Assembly: GCA_003671075.1 (NCBI GenBank)
Contig: QWPT01000017.1
Location: 1-58,613, forward strand
From: Planctomycetota bacterium
GTDB taxonomy: Bacteria; Planctomycetota; Phycisphaerae; Phycisphaerales; SM1A02
DNA length: 58,613 nucleotides
Reading direction: 5' to 3'
Shown: positions 1-9,000 of the stretch, piece by piece
Numbering within the stretch: position 1 is the first letter of the stretch
How the letters are laid out: each line of letters starts with the position of its first letter
Notes under the pieces: generated by a model
What the model was told of the DNA's origin: nothing
Database searches by the model: none
What the model saw: only the letters and a program-made list of their open reading frames with translations
Translations under genes and position numbers: made by a program

Positions 1-743
1 AAGCGGATGTTCTCGAAGCTCTGGCCGTTGTAGACGGTGGGCGTGTTGTATTGCAGCACGCCGTTGACACTGTCGCGGACGGGCGCGGTGAAGCATTCGC
101 CGTCGGGGATGTTCTTCTCGCCGCAGCAGGGAACGACGCCGATGTTCTTGATGGAAAATGTCAGATCAGTTTCGCTTGGTCCCTTGATGTGCACTTTGTC
201 GGTCTTGCGCATGCGGTCCGCGAGTGGCGCGCAGGCAGCGTCCATTTTCGCGTAGTCAACGCAGCAAACCTTGAAGTAGAAGTCTTCGAACTCCTCGGTC
301 GGCTTGCCTGCCAACTGCGCCATCGACGCGCTCGGCCAACGCAGGACGCACCACTTGGTGTGGTTGACACGCTGTTCGAAATGCACGGGCTTTGAGTAGA
401 GGCGCGCGGCACGCTTCATCTGTTCACCGGGAACGATCGATTGCTCGCTCACATTGTGGCCGCCGCGGAGGCCGATGTAGGCCTGCATTTGCTTCATGCG
501 ATGAAGGTCGTTGTCGGCCCAAGTGGTCAGGCCCTTCTCCTCGTTGCGATAAAGCTCGGAGAGGATGCGCGCGGAACGCTCGGCGACATGCGCGTGCGCA
601 CCGACTGCGCGGACGGCGCGTATGAGCGCCACCGTCATCTCAACGGGAATGTCGAAGGCCTCGATGAGGACATGCTCGTCCTTCTGCAACTTGGTTGAGT
701 GGCGGACGAGGAGGTCGGCGAGCTTCGTGTAGCGCGTGTCCAT
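1..743 (-). CDS. M29-family aminopeptidase, N-terminal part (cut by window edge)
   Basis: The minus strand reads open from an ATG at 743 to the window edge, giving about 247 residues of a protein beginning MDTRYTKLADLLVRHS. This start, the following LQKDEHVLIEAFDIP segment and the later GPSETDLTFSIKNIGVVPCCGEKNIPDGE region (read in pieces) match the thermophilic-type aminopeptidases of family M29 (AmpS/PepS). These are cytoplasmic, metal-dependent exopeptidases that release N-terminal amino acids. Much of the metal-binding C-terminal half lies beyond the window, so activity cannot be judged. The gene lies 12 bases downstream of the HAD phosphatase gene on the same strand and may share its transcript. 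The family call rests on remembered sequence character, not on an alignment. Confidence 0.8.
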   Translation of the reverse strand, partial: MDTRYTKLADLLVRHSTKLQKDEHVLIEAFDIPVEMTVALIRAVRAVGAHAHVAERSARILSELYRNEEKGLTTWADNDLHRMKQMQAYIGLRGGHNVSEQSIVPGEQMKRAARLYSKPVHFEQRVNHTKWCVLRWPSASMAQLAGKPTEEFEDFYFKVCCVDYAKMDAACAPLADRMRKTDKVHIKGPSETDLTFSIKNIGVVPCCGEKNIPDGECFTAPVRDSVNGVLQYNTPTVYNGQSFENIR

Positions 744-755
744 AGATCGGCGAGT

Positions 756-1418
756 TTAATGGAGAAGCCGCTGAACCGCAGCCACCGAGACATCGCGAAC
801 TGTCGGAAAAATCAGGTCGGCGTCGCTCTGGCGTTCAGCGGTGTGCCCCTTGGAGGTGATGGCGATGCAGCGCATTCCGGCAGCCTTCGCGGCGGTGATG
901 CCCGCGGGCGCATCCTCGAAGACGACGCAGCGCGATGGGTCGACGCCGACCTTCGATGCCGCGAGGAGGAAGCACTCGGGGTCGGGCTTGCACCGCTTGA
1001 CATCGCGACCAGTGACGATGGCATCGAACGCACCGACGAGTTCGAGGCCGTCGATCGCGCGCTGCACATTGAGCGGCGGGCCCGAGCTGCCGACGGCGGT
1101 TTTGAAGCCGATGCCGCGCAGCGCCTGCACGAGTTCGCGTGCGCCTTCCATGATCGGAAATCGCGCGCCGACAATCGCGCGGTAGGTGGCCTCTTTCTCA
1201 TGATCGAGTTCTTCGATCTGATCGTGAGTGAGCGCGCCGCGACCAGCGCGAAGCCAACATTCGCGCAGCAAATCCTCGTTTCGTCGGCCGAAATGCGAGT
1301 AGTAGTCGTGGACGGTGACCTCGACGCCATGGCTCGCGCTGATGCGCCGCCAAGCTTCGAAGTGGGCGTCATAGCTGTCGATGAGAGTGCCGTCGAGGTC
1401 GAAGATTGCTGCGTACAT
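756..1418 (-). CDS. HAD-superfamily phosphatase, beta-phosphoglucomutase-like
   Basis: This 220-residue protein starts MYAAIFDLDGTLIDS, which is HAD motif I with the nucleophile Asp in DLDGT. It has the helical cap typical of subfamily IA, motif II in AVGSSG, the conserved Lys in RCKPDPECF, and motif III/IV acidic residues in VVFEDAPAGITAAKAAGM. Length and motifs fit the beta-phosphoglucomutase / sugar-phosphate phosphatase group, cytoplasmic enzymes acting on small phosphorylated substrates. The exact substrate cannot be read from the sequence. It sits between threonine aldolase (18 bases upstream) and the M29 peptidase (12 bases downstream), all on the minus strand, so the three probably form one operon with no obvious shared pathway. 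Confidence 0.9.
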   Translation of the reverse strand: MYAAIFDLDGTLIDSYDAHFEAWRRISASHGVEVTVHDYYSHFGRRNEDLLRECWLRAGRGALTHDQIEELDHEKEATYRAIVGARFPIMEGARELVQALRGIGFKTAVGSSGPPLNVQRAIDGLELVGAFDAIVTGRDVKRCKPDPECFLLAASKVGVDPSRCVVFEDAPAGITAAKAAGMRCIAITSKGHTAERQSDADLIFPTVRDVSVAAVQRLLH

Positions 1419-1436
1419 AAGTGAATCAATAAAGTG

Positions 1437-2471
1437 TTAGTTTGCGGCTGCTGCGGCGATGGCGTCGGCGGCGCGGTCGATGTCGCTGCTTGTGACATCA
1501 AGATGAGTCACCATGCGCACCCGATGAGGACCCATGCCGATTGCGGCGACGCCGTGTTGCGCGAGGCGCGCGCAGAAATCCTGCGCGGTACCGAGGCGTG
1601 CGTCGATGGCGAAGAAGACCATGTTGGTGGGAACGGTTTCGGGCGAGCCTTCGAGGGCGAGACCGCTTATTTTTGCGATGATTCCTGCAAGTCGCCGTGC
1701 ATTGGCGTGATCGTCGGCGAGGCGCGCGACATGGTGGTCGAGCGCGTGGATCGCGGCAGCTGCGAGCAGACCCGACTGACGCATTGCACCGCCGAACATC
1801 TTGCGGAAGCGTCGCGCGCGGGCGATGAGCTTTGCACTACCAGCAAGAGCGCTGCCAACCGGCGCGCCGAGGCCTTTTGAGAAGCAGATGGAAACGCTGT
1901 CGACGCGCGCAGTGAAGGCCGTTGGCGCGACGCCGAGCGCGACGCATGCGTTCATCAGGCGCGCGCCGTCGATGTGCACATGAAGCCCACACTCGCGGCC
2001 AGTGCTGGCGACGGCTTCGAACTGCGCGATCGGCCAGATGGTGCCGCCGCCCTTGTTGTGGGTGTTCTCGATGACGAGCATGCGCGAGATCGGGTTGTGC
2101 TGGTCGCGGTTGCGAATCGCGGCGCGGACCTGCGCGGCATCGAAGAGCCCGCGCGGACCGTCCAGTGGCGAGATCATGCAGCCTGAGAGCGCGGCGGGGG
2201 CGCCGGTCTCGTAGTGAATGATGTGACTGTCCTTGTGGGCGATGATCTCGTCGCCATGCTCGCAAACCGATCGGATCGCCAGCTGATTCGCCATGGTTCC
2301 CGAGGGGACATAGAGCGCGGCTTCGTGGCCGAGCAGCGCGGCGACCTTGGCCTCGAGCGCCTGAACGGTGGGTTCGTCGCCGAGGACATCGTCTCCAAGC
2401 GGCGCCGCCATCATGGCTTCGCGCATGGCGGGGGTCGGACGGGTCACGGTGTCGCTGCGAAAGTCGATCAT
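1437..2471 (-). CDS. ltaE: Low-specificity L-threonine aldolase
   Basis: The protein of 344 residues begins MIDFRSDTVTRPTPAMR, the classic N-terminus of bacterial threonine aldolases. It continues with GDDVLGDEPTVQALE, a glycine-rich PLP phosphate-binding region (VPSGTMANQLA), the HIDGARL motif with the PLP-contacting Asp, and the Schiff-base Lys in SICFSKGLGAPVGS. The enzyme splits L-threonine or L-allo-threonine into glycine and acetaldehyde using PLP. Length matches the family. The reading frame is open much further upstream, but the family start at 2471 is clear and the upstream part reads as a shadow of the opposite-strand gene beginning at 2577. The two genes are divergent, about 105 bases apart. 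Confidence 0.93.
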   Translation of the reverse strand: MIDFRSDTVTRPTPAMREAMMAAPLGDDVLGDEPTVQALEAKVAALLGHEAALYVPSGTMANQLAIRSVCEHGDEIIAHKDSHIIHYETGAPAALSGCMISPLDGPRGLFDAAQVRAAIRNRDQHNPISRMLVIENTHNKGGGTIWPIAQFEAVASTGRECGLHVHIDGARLMNACVALGVAPTAFTARVDSVSICFSKGLGAPVGSALAGSAKLIARARRFRKMFGGAMRQSGLLAAAAIHALDHHVARLADDHANARRLAGIIAKISGLALEGSPETVPTNMVFFAIDARLGTAQDFCARLAQHGVAAIGMGPHRVRMVTHLDVTSSDIDRAADAIAAAAAN

Positions 2472-2576
2472 GGGCGCGCGATGGTACGGCCCGCGAAAGG
2501 GGAGCGGCGCCCGACCGCTTCTCGTGGGAGCAGCTGGCCGTTGCAGCGCGTGTCCGAGAATGCCGATGTACCACCC

Positions 2577-5246
2577 GTGACGCTCGTACTCGCCCACACC
2601 CTTGTTGCACTCGCGCTCGCTCAGGACACAGGTCTTACGCCGCGGCGGCTGGTGGCGCATTTTAACTTCGAGGAGAGCGCCGAATTCAATCCCGGAGTTC
2701 CGACCAACTGGAACCGCGAGAAACTCGGCTACCCGCAGTTCGGGCAGGTCGAGACTGCGGAGGGCATCGGCCGTGCCGGCAACGGGAAGGGCTACGCGGT
2801 CCGATTTCAACTGGATGGCGCTTCGATGGCGTTTACCCGCGATGTGCCCTTGGATCTTGAGCACGGCGCAGTCGCGCCTGGTTCCCATCTGATGCTTCGC
2901 GCTTGGACGCACACCGAAGGGCTGCGCCACGCGGCGGTGCGGCTGAGTGCGCGATTTCTCGATGCAAATGGCGATTCGATCGCGGGTGTCTATCCGTCGG
3001 AGTTGCTGCGCGCGGAGACGCAGTGGCGGATGCTTGAGGTCTACGCGCCGCCCACGCCTGCCAACGCGAAAGTGTTGCAAATCTGGCTCGAGGCAGTACA
3101 GCCCGAGGCACCTGCGGAGGTCGGCGGAGCGCTGAATGAAGCGCCTTTCACCGTTCCTTCGAAGGATATCCATGGTCGCGCCTACTTCGACGACATCGAG
3201 GTTTGGCAGATGCCATCGGTGAAGTTCGAGCCAGAGTCCCTCGGCATGGTGGCGGCGGGGGCGCGCGCGAAACTGCAGTTGCGTTGCGACGATCCCATGG
3301 TGCGCGAGTCGACGGTGGATGTTCGGGTGCGCGACGCGGGCAACGCCATCGTGTTTCAGAAGAAGCTCGTGCTGCCTGCCGACCGCGAAATCACGCTCGA
3401 AGTGCCTGGATTAGCGACGGGCTGGTACGAGGCCGAGGCAAACTTCACCAACGGAAAAAACACGATTGCTCGGCGATTTGCTCGGATGGCGGTACTGACC
3501 GACGATCCGTTCGAACCTGAGCAGCCGCCGCGCTTCGGCGCATCGTTGGTCCAACTCAACATGTCGATCGAGCCGGCGATCAGCCTTGCCCGCAGCGCGT
3601 TCGTCGTGCTGCCCGTGTGGAGCGAGTCGACGGAATTGCGCGATCCGAGCGCTGAAATCGAGTTTTTGCGTCCACTCGTCGGGCGATTGCTCGACATGCG
3701 CGTGGAGCCGATGTTCCGCCTGCGTGCTGTTCCCGCGCGCCTTGCCAGTGCTGAACGCATCGATGGTTCCGACACCCTCGGGCTCTTCGGGCTAGACGAA
3801 ACGCGCTGGCGACCAGCGCTCGAGCCTTGGCTATTGGCGTTTGGCCAGCGGGTGGATCAGTGGTTCATCGGCACGGATCCGGTGGACGCCGACCGCTCCG
3901 ATCTTGCCACGCGCATGAGCGACATCGCGCGAACCATGGGCAGTGCCATCGCTGGCCCAGTCGTCACTTTGCCTTGGGCGCCCGAGGAATTGGTGCCTTC
4001 CACCTTGGAGAGCACCATCGAGACTGGTCACCATGCGTTGGAGATCGTGGCCGACGCCGCGTGGCGCGAGAGTGGCGGTGAGGCGTTCGACGGATTCGCC
4101 AAGGGCGAGCGCGGCATGGTGCGGATCGTGCCGCTTCCCGTGGGTTCGGTCAGCGAGCGCGACCGAGCGATTGATCTGGCGCTGCGGGCGATTGACGCGT
4201 GGCGCGCGGGATTTGACACTATTTCCATCGAGGTTCGCCAAGACGAAGCACCGCATGTGCCTGGCCCCGCGCTCGAACTTGCGGCGTGGCGGCAGATTTC
4301 AACTCGTTTGTGCGGACGGCGTTTTGTCGCGGAAATTCCGATCGCCGAAGGCGTGCGCGCCTTGCTTGCCAATGGCGCGCGCGGACCGGCTCTGCTGTTG
4401 TGGAACGAGGCGGGAGTTGAGGAAGTCGCGGTGGATGTTGATCTCGGCGCGCAGACCGTGCACACGACCGATCTCTGGGGTCGCTTCCGCGATGTGCCGC
4501 CGACAACGGGTGGACATGCGCTGCGCATTGGGCGAGAGCCGATGTTCATCGAGGGGCTCAGTGCAGAAATGTGCTTGCTTCGCAAGGGTTTTCGCGTCGA
4601 TCCGATGTTTGCCGAAAGTCGCCGAGCGCCGCAGGAAGGCGTGCTAGTGCTGGCTAATCCATGGGACAAGCCGCTGAGTGGCACGCTGACAGTGCTCGGT
4701 CCCGATGCGTTGGGCATCACGCCCAAGACACATCGATTCAACATTCCCGCAGGCGAAGAGGCGCGCATGACCGTGAATTTCAGCGTGCCGCGCATCACCG
4801 AAGCTGGTCCGATTCCGGTGCGCGTCGAGGTAAGTGCAACGGCGGAAGCGCCATTTCGCGCGACGATGGCGAGCACGCTTGAGATTGGATATCGCAAAGC
4901 GGTCGTCGAACCGTCCTGGCGACTTGCGCGCTCGATGACCAGTGGGCAGATTGATCTCGTGCTCACGCTGAGGGTGACGAATGTGAGCGATGCGCCGATC
5001 GATGTCGAAGCGTTCGCTGGCGCCGAGGGATATTCGCGTGATCGCAAGCTGGTCAGCGCTCTTGCGCCCGGTGCAACGGCGGTCCGCGCATTTCACTTTG
5101 CCGATGGCGCGCGCAAATTGTCGGGACGAGACATCCGCACTGGCGTGCACGATGCGGAAGCCGACACTTATCTTCTGAAACGAGTTTCGATTCCCGCGCT
5201 CATGCCGCCGACGCAATCAGTGGCGGGCGCCGATTCATCGCGTTGA
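2577..5246 (+). CDS. Large exported protein of unknown function
   Basis: A GTG at 2577 gives an 889-residue protein with a good signal peptide (MTLVLAHTLVALALAQ). I do not recognise a named family. The first 200 residues (HFNFEESAEFNPGVPTNW ... YFDDIEVWQM) look like a galactose-binding or CBM-like beta-sandwich: an opening 'fill the region with N' type motif and a closing D-D-I-E-V strand, as in many carbohydrate-binding modules. The middle (about 330-560) has the feel of a TIM-barrel-like region, with WFIGTDPVDADRSD. The C-terminal third has two Ig-like or NEW3-like beta domains. A role outside the cytoplasm, perhaps on cell-surface sugars, is inference. No alternative ATG lies in frame near the start. 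It is convergent with the next gene, nine bases apart. Confidence 0.7.
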   Translation: MTLVLAHTLVALALAQDTGLTPRRLVAHFNFEESAEFNPGVPTNWNREKLGYPQFGQVETAEGIGRAGNGKGYAVRFQLDGASMAFTRDVPLDLEHGAVAPGSHLMLRAWTHTEGLRHAAVRLSARFLDANGDSIAGVYPSELLRAETQWRMLEVYAPPTPANAKVLQIWLEAVQPEAPAEVGGALNEAPFTVPSKDIHGRAYFDDIEVWQMPSVKFEPESLGMVAAGARAKLQLRCDDPMVRESTVDVRVRDAGNAIVFQKKLVLPADREITLEVPGLATGWYEAEANFTNGKNTIARRFARMAVLTDDPFEPEQPPRFGASLVQLNMSIEPAISLARSAFVVLPVWSESTELRDPSAEIEFLRPLVGRLLDMRVEPMFRLRAVPARLASAERIDGSDTLGLFGLDETRWRPALEPWLLAFGQRVDQWFIGTDPVDADRSDLATRMSDIARTMGSAIAGPVVTLPWAPEELVPSTLESTIETGHHALEIVADAAWRESGGEAFDGFAKGERGMVRIVPLPVGSVSERDRAIDLALRAIDAWRAGFDTISIEVRQDEAPHVPGPALELAAWRQISTRLCGRRFVAEIPIAEGVRALLANGARGPALLLWNEAGVEEVAVDVDLGAQTVHTTDLWGRFRDVPPTTGGHALRIGREPMFIEGLSAEMCLLRKGFRVDPMFAESRRAPQEGVLVLANPWDKPLSGTLTVLGPDALGITPKTHRFNIPAGEEARMTVNFSVPRITEAGPIPVRVEVSATAEAPFRATMASTLEIGYRKAVVEPSWRLARSMTSGQIDLVLTLRVTNVSDAPIDVEAFAGAEGYSRDRKLVSALAPGATAVRAFHFADGARKLSGRDIRTGVHDAEADTYLLKRVSIPALMPPTQSVAGADSSR

Positions 5247-5255
5247 GCCTGGTTT

Positions 5256-5828
5256 TCACCAAATCGTCGGCATCGGCGGCTTGCCGTAGGCGCTCTCAAA
5301 GGTGAGGCGATCGATCTTCCAGCCGTCCGCCGTGTTGCGAACGCGAATGATCCAACTCGTCGGCACGGCGCCGATTGAACGCGCGGTACTGGTTGAGCAG
5401 GAGAGTTCAACCTCGCCAGTTTTGTCGTCAATCGTGCGGAAGACGAGGCGGGTGATGCGGTTTGAGTCGATGCGGTTTTTGGCAGCCAGCGATGCGAGCG
5501 CTGACCGAATCGCTTCGATGGCGACGCCTGAGTTCTCACGGCGCCCGTAGTTCAGCACAGCGCTCGGCGTGAAGAGCTCGGCCGCCCGAAGGGTTTCCGC
5601 CTCCTCGGCCAGGATCACGAGCTCCTCGACGACGGCGCTCGCTTCCTCGCCGGCCGTGACGACGGCTCGACCGACAGCAAGGGCGGAAATCCCTAGTAAC
5701 GCAGCGATTCCAGCGATAATCAGTTCACGACCGCTGCCGCTCGAGCGCCCGCGCCAGGCGAAAAAACACGCGATTGCAACCAAGGCTACCGCGAGCGGGA
5801 TGGGGTTCTCAAAAAGCCAGACAGTCAT
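5256..5828 (-). CDS. Small membrane-anchored protein with NTF2/SnoaL-like domain
   Basis: The 190-residue protein begins with two hydrophobic segments (residues about 8-24 and 36-55) separated by a short charged loop, RGRSSGSGRE. A soluble domain follows, containing a helix rich in Glu and Ala, then strands ending SWIIRVRNTADGWKIDRLTFE. The latter pattern, W-x-I-x-V ... G-W-K-I, is typical of the last two strands of NTF2/SnoaL/DUF4440-like folds. Function is unknown. Such anchored domains are often placed at the inner membrane as binding or scaffold modules, but nothing here shows a ligand. Its start region faces the MAF gene across a divergent gap of 181 bases. Confidence 0.7.
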   Translation of the reverse strand: MTVWLFENPIPLAVALVAIACFFAWRGRSSGSGRELIIAGIAALLGISALAVGRAVVTAGEEASAVVEELVILAEEAETLRAAELFTPSAVLNYGRRENSGVAIEAIRSALASLAAKNRIDSNRITRLVFRTIDDKTGEVELSCSTSTARSIGAVPTSWIIRVRNTADGWKIDRLTFESAYGKPPMPTIW

Positions 5829-6009
5829 GGTCGTTGGATTCTCGCAGGAATTCCTGACTCAGCCTGAATGGGGTGGACGGGATCGCGCATTTTCTGCATG
5901 CGCTGCGAGGAGTCGGCCGATGCAAACCGTTGCGGCGGAGCCGCGTCCAACGGCCAGCCTGGGTCGGCTTCGTGCGGGCGCGCTTGCGCGTTTCGTGGTG
6001 CTTTGCACG

Positions 6010-9000
6010 ATGGCTTCGATTCCGATCACACATCCATCCCTCAGCGCTTCCTCGGTGGGCGTGGGCGCGAACGCGAGTTCCGACGCGAGCTCGATCAGCC
6101 CCGACGACTCAACCTCAGTTCTGCTCGAGCGCAATCTCGCAGCGCTTTCGGCTCGCAATACCGACATCGTTGAGGCAATTCGTGCGGCGAAGGCGCTACC
6201 AATCGCGTCGGCGCTCGAGTGGGGTAGTGCAACCGATGGTTCGAGCGTGGCGAACTATGGCGGTCGCGCATTGGCGTCGCGTCATGCGCCGCGCGAGGAG
6301 GCGACTAACTTTGCGGACGCCGTTGATCTGCGCGAGAAGGCGGTCGTCGCGGTCCTCGGCTTTGGACTCGGCTACCACATTGCCCAACTCGGAGACCTGA
6401 TCTGTCGCACGGGGTTGCTCGTGGTGCTTGAGCCGGACATCGCACTGCTGCGCGCGGTGCTGTCCAAGGTCGATTGGAGCGAGGCATTTCAGCGCACCAA
6501 CATCCTGTTCTTCACAGGTGAAGAGCCGCTCGGCCGCTATTCGGAACGATTTGCTGGCTCAGACGGGATTCTGATTCAAGGCGTGCAGATCGTCGAGCAT
6601 CCCGCCAGCCGCGCCCGCGTGGCCTCGGTTGCAAAAGATTTCGCAAAGAACCTCACGGAAACAGTGCGCGCTGCCCGCGTGACTGCCGCGACGGCATTGG
6701 CGCGCAGCGCGCAAACCATTCGCTCGATTCTCCGCAACGCACCGCTCTATGTCGGCGGCGAAGGTCTCGCTCCGCTCGCTGGAATCGCCAAGAATCGTCT
6801 GGGCATTGTGGTGAGCGCGGGTCCGAGTCTGCGGCGAAACTTGCATCTCCTTGCCAAGCCCGGCGTGCGCGACAATTGCGTGATCATCGCAACGCAGACG
6901 GTGTTGAAGCCGCTGCTCGCCGAGGGAATTCGACCGCACTTCGTTGCTGCGCTCGACTGGCACCAGATATCTCGGCGTTTTTACGAGGGCCTTCGCGAGC
7001 AGGATGTGGCGCAAACCACGCTCATTCTTGATCCGCAGGCCAATCCCGTCATCGCAGAGAGCTATCCCGGTCCAGTACGCACAATTGCAGCGCCGCATCT
7101 CGACGCGCTGCTCGGGCCGCTCGCGCGCGAGAAGGCTGGTGACAAGGGACGCTTGCCGTCGGGCGCGACCGTCGCCCATCTTTGCTACCAAATTGCACGC
7201 TTTCTCGGCTGCAATCCTGTTGCGCTCATCGGTCAGGATCTCGGATTCACCGACGGCGTCTACTACGCGCGCGGTACGGCGATCGACGATGTGTGGGCTC
7301 CGGAACTCAACCCGTTCAACACTATCGAAAATCTCGAATGGACGCGGATCGTGCGTCACCGATCGCATCTGGTGAAGCGGCAGGATGTTCACGGAAAGTC
7401 GATTTTCAGCGACGCGCAAATGGAGACTTATCTCCAGCGTTTCGAGTACTTCTTCTTGCAGGATGAACGAAGAGGTCTCATCACCATCGACGCCACTGAG
7501 GGCGGCGTGCGTAAGGCGGGCACGGAAGTGCAGACGCTGGCGCAGGCGCTTTCAACCTACGCCACCGAGCCCATCGCCGAAATTCCGCTGGCGTCACGGG
7601 CGCGCGATGTTGAACGCATTGCGCGCGCGGCGAAGCGGCTAGGGGAGGTGCTGACCGATGTGCGGACGATCGGAACGGCTTCGAGGCGCACCGGTGACGC
7701 GATCGCGCAACTGGTCGGAGCCACAGCAAAATCGCAGCGCGACGACAAACTTTGGAAGACGGTCGAGACCGAGCGAACAAAGGTTGCCGAACGCCTCGAC
7801 ACGCTCCGACTCCTCGATGAATTCAGTCAGGTCGGTGTGCTGAAGCGCGCAAAGGCCGATCGGCGAATTGAGCACACTCGCGGCATTTCACCTGAGGAAA
7901 AGCAGGTTTTGCAGTTCGATCGCGATCTGGCCAATGTGCGTTGGTTGGAAGAGAGTTCGACCGAGTACGCCACGGTTCTCGAAGCCACGATTCGTCGCCT
8001 CAATGGAAGCGAAGTGGTGGAAGAGCCGGATGAAGCGGCGATTGCTGCCCGCGCCGACGGTGCGCTTGGTCGTGCGCTCGGCGAAGCGAGTGTCACGCGC
8101 GAGGTGCGCGCGGCATTCCTCGTGCCCGTTGATCCGTGGCATGGCGGCCTCGGCACGCCGCGAAGTCTTGGCGAATGTCTCGCAGGAAAGACAGTTATTC
8201 AATGGACACTCGAGCGACTCGGGCGGTCGCGTGAAGCAGCGTCGATCGTGTTGTTGGTGCCCGATGGGTTCGACATCGACTCGCTCATCGATCGCAGCGC
8301 GATTGGTTTGCCCATCGAAATTCATCGTTCGCAGGGAACGCCGTTTGGCCCGGAGCGCGCGGCGATTGCGGCGGCGCGTTTGTGGAGCGACAGTTCGTGG
8401 CGTGGCGGAATCGCAGGAACCACGGTGTATGACGAGGTTTTGGCACCTCGGGTGATGTACGAGGCGATGACGCGCTTGGGCGTGACCGCCGCTGTGGTGG
8501 TCGGACCAGACTGGCCGTTGGTTTGCGTGGTCGAGGATGATGGATGCGATGGGCTGATTCGCCGGCATCGCACGCAGCCTGAACTCATGCGCATCGTGTT
8601 TAACCAGTCGCCGCCCGGGCTCTGTGGATTGCTTGTCGATCGCTCGCTTATGTCGGAGCTCGCGCAAGGTGGTCGTCGTTCCTCGGTCGGATGGCTGCTC
8701 GCCTATGAGCCCACGCGTCCGCAGCAGGACCCGATCTCGAAGGACATCTGTGTTCAGATTGACCATGTTGTGCGGCAATCGCTGGTGCGCGCGGTGTTCG
8801 ATACGCCGCGCAACATGATCCGCATGCGTCGAGCGATCGAGCCCGGGCTGAGCGAGCGCGGTGGCGGCGTTGCTGGAATCGAGCCGCGTGCGGCCATTGA
8901 TTTGCTTGAGCACCAGCTGTTCGACACCGTTCCCTACTTTACGCCGCAGCATCTGATGATTGAGCTCAACACGGGACGACAGGGCTCGGGCGCTTCGAGT

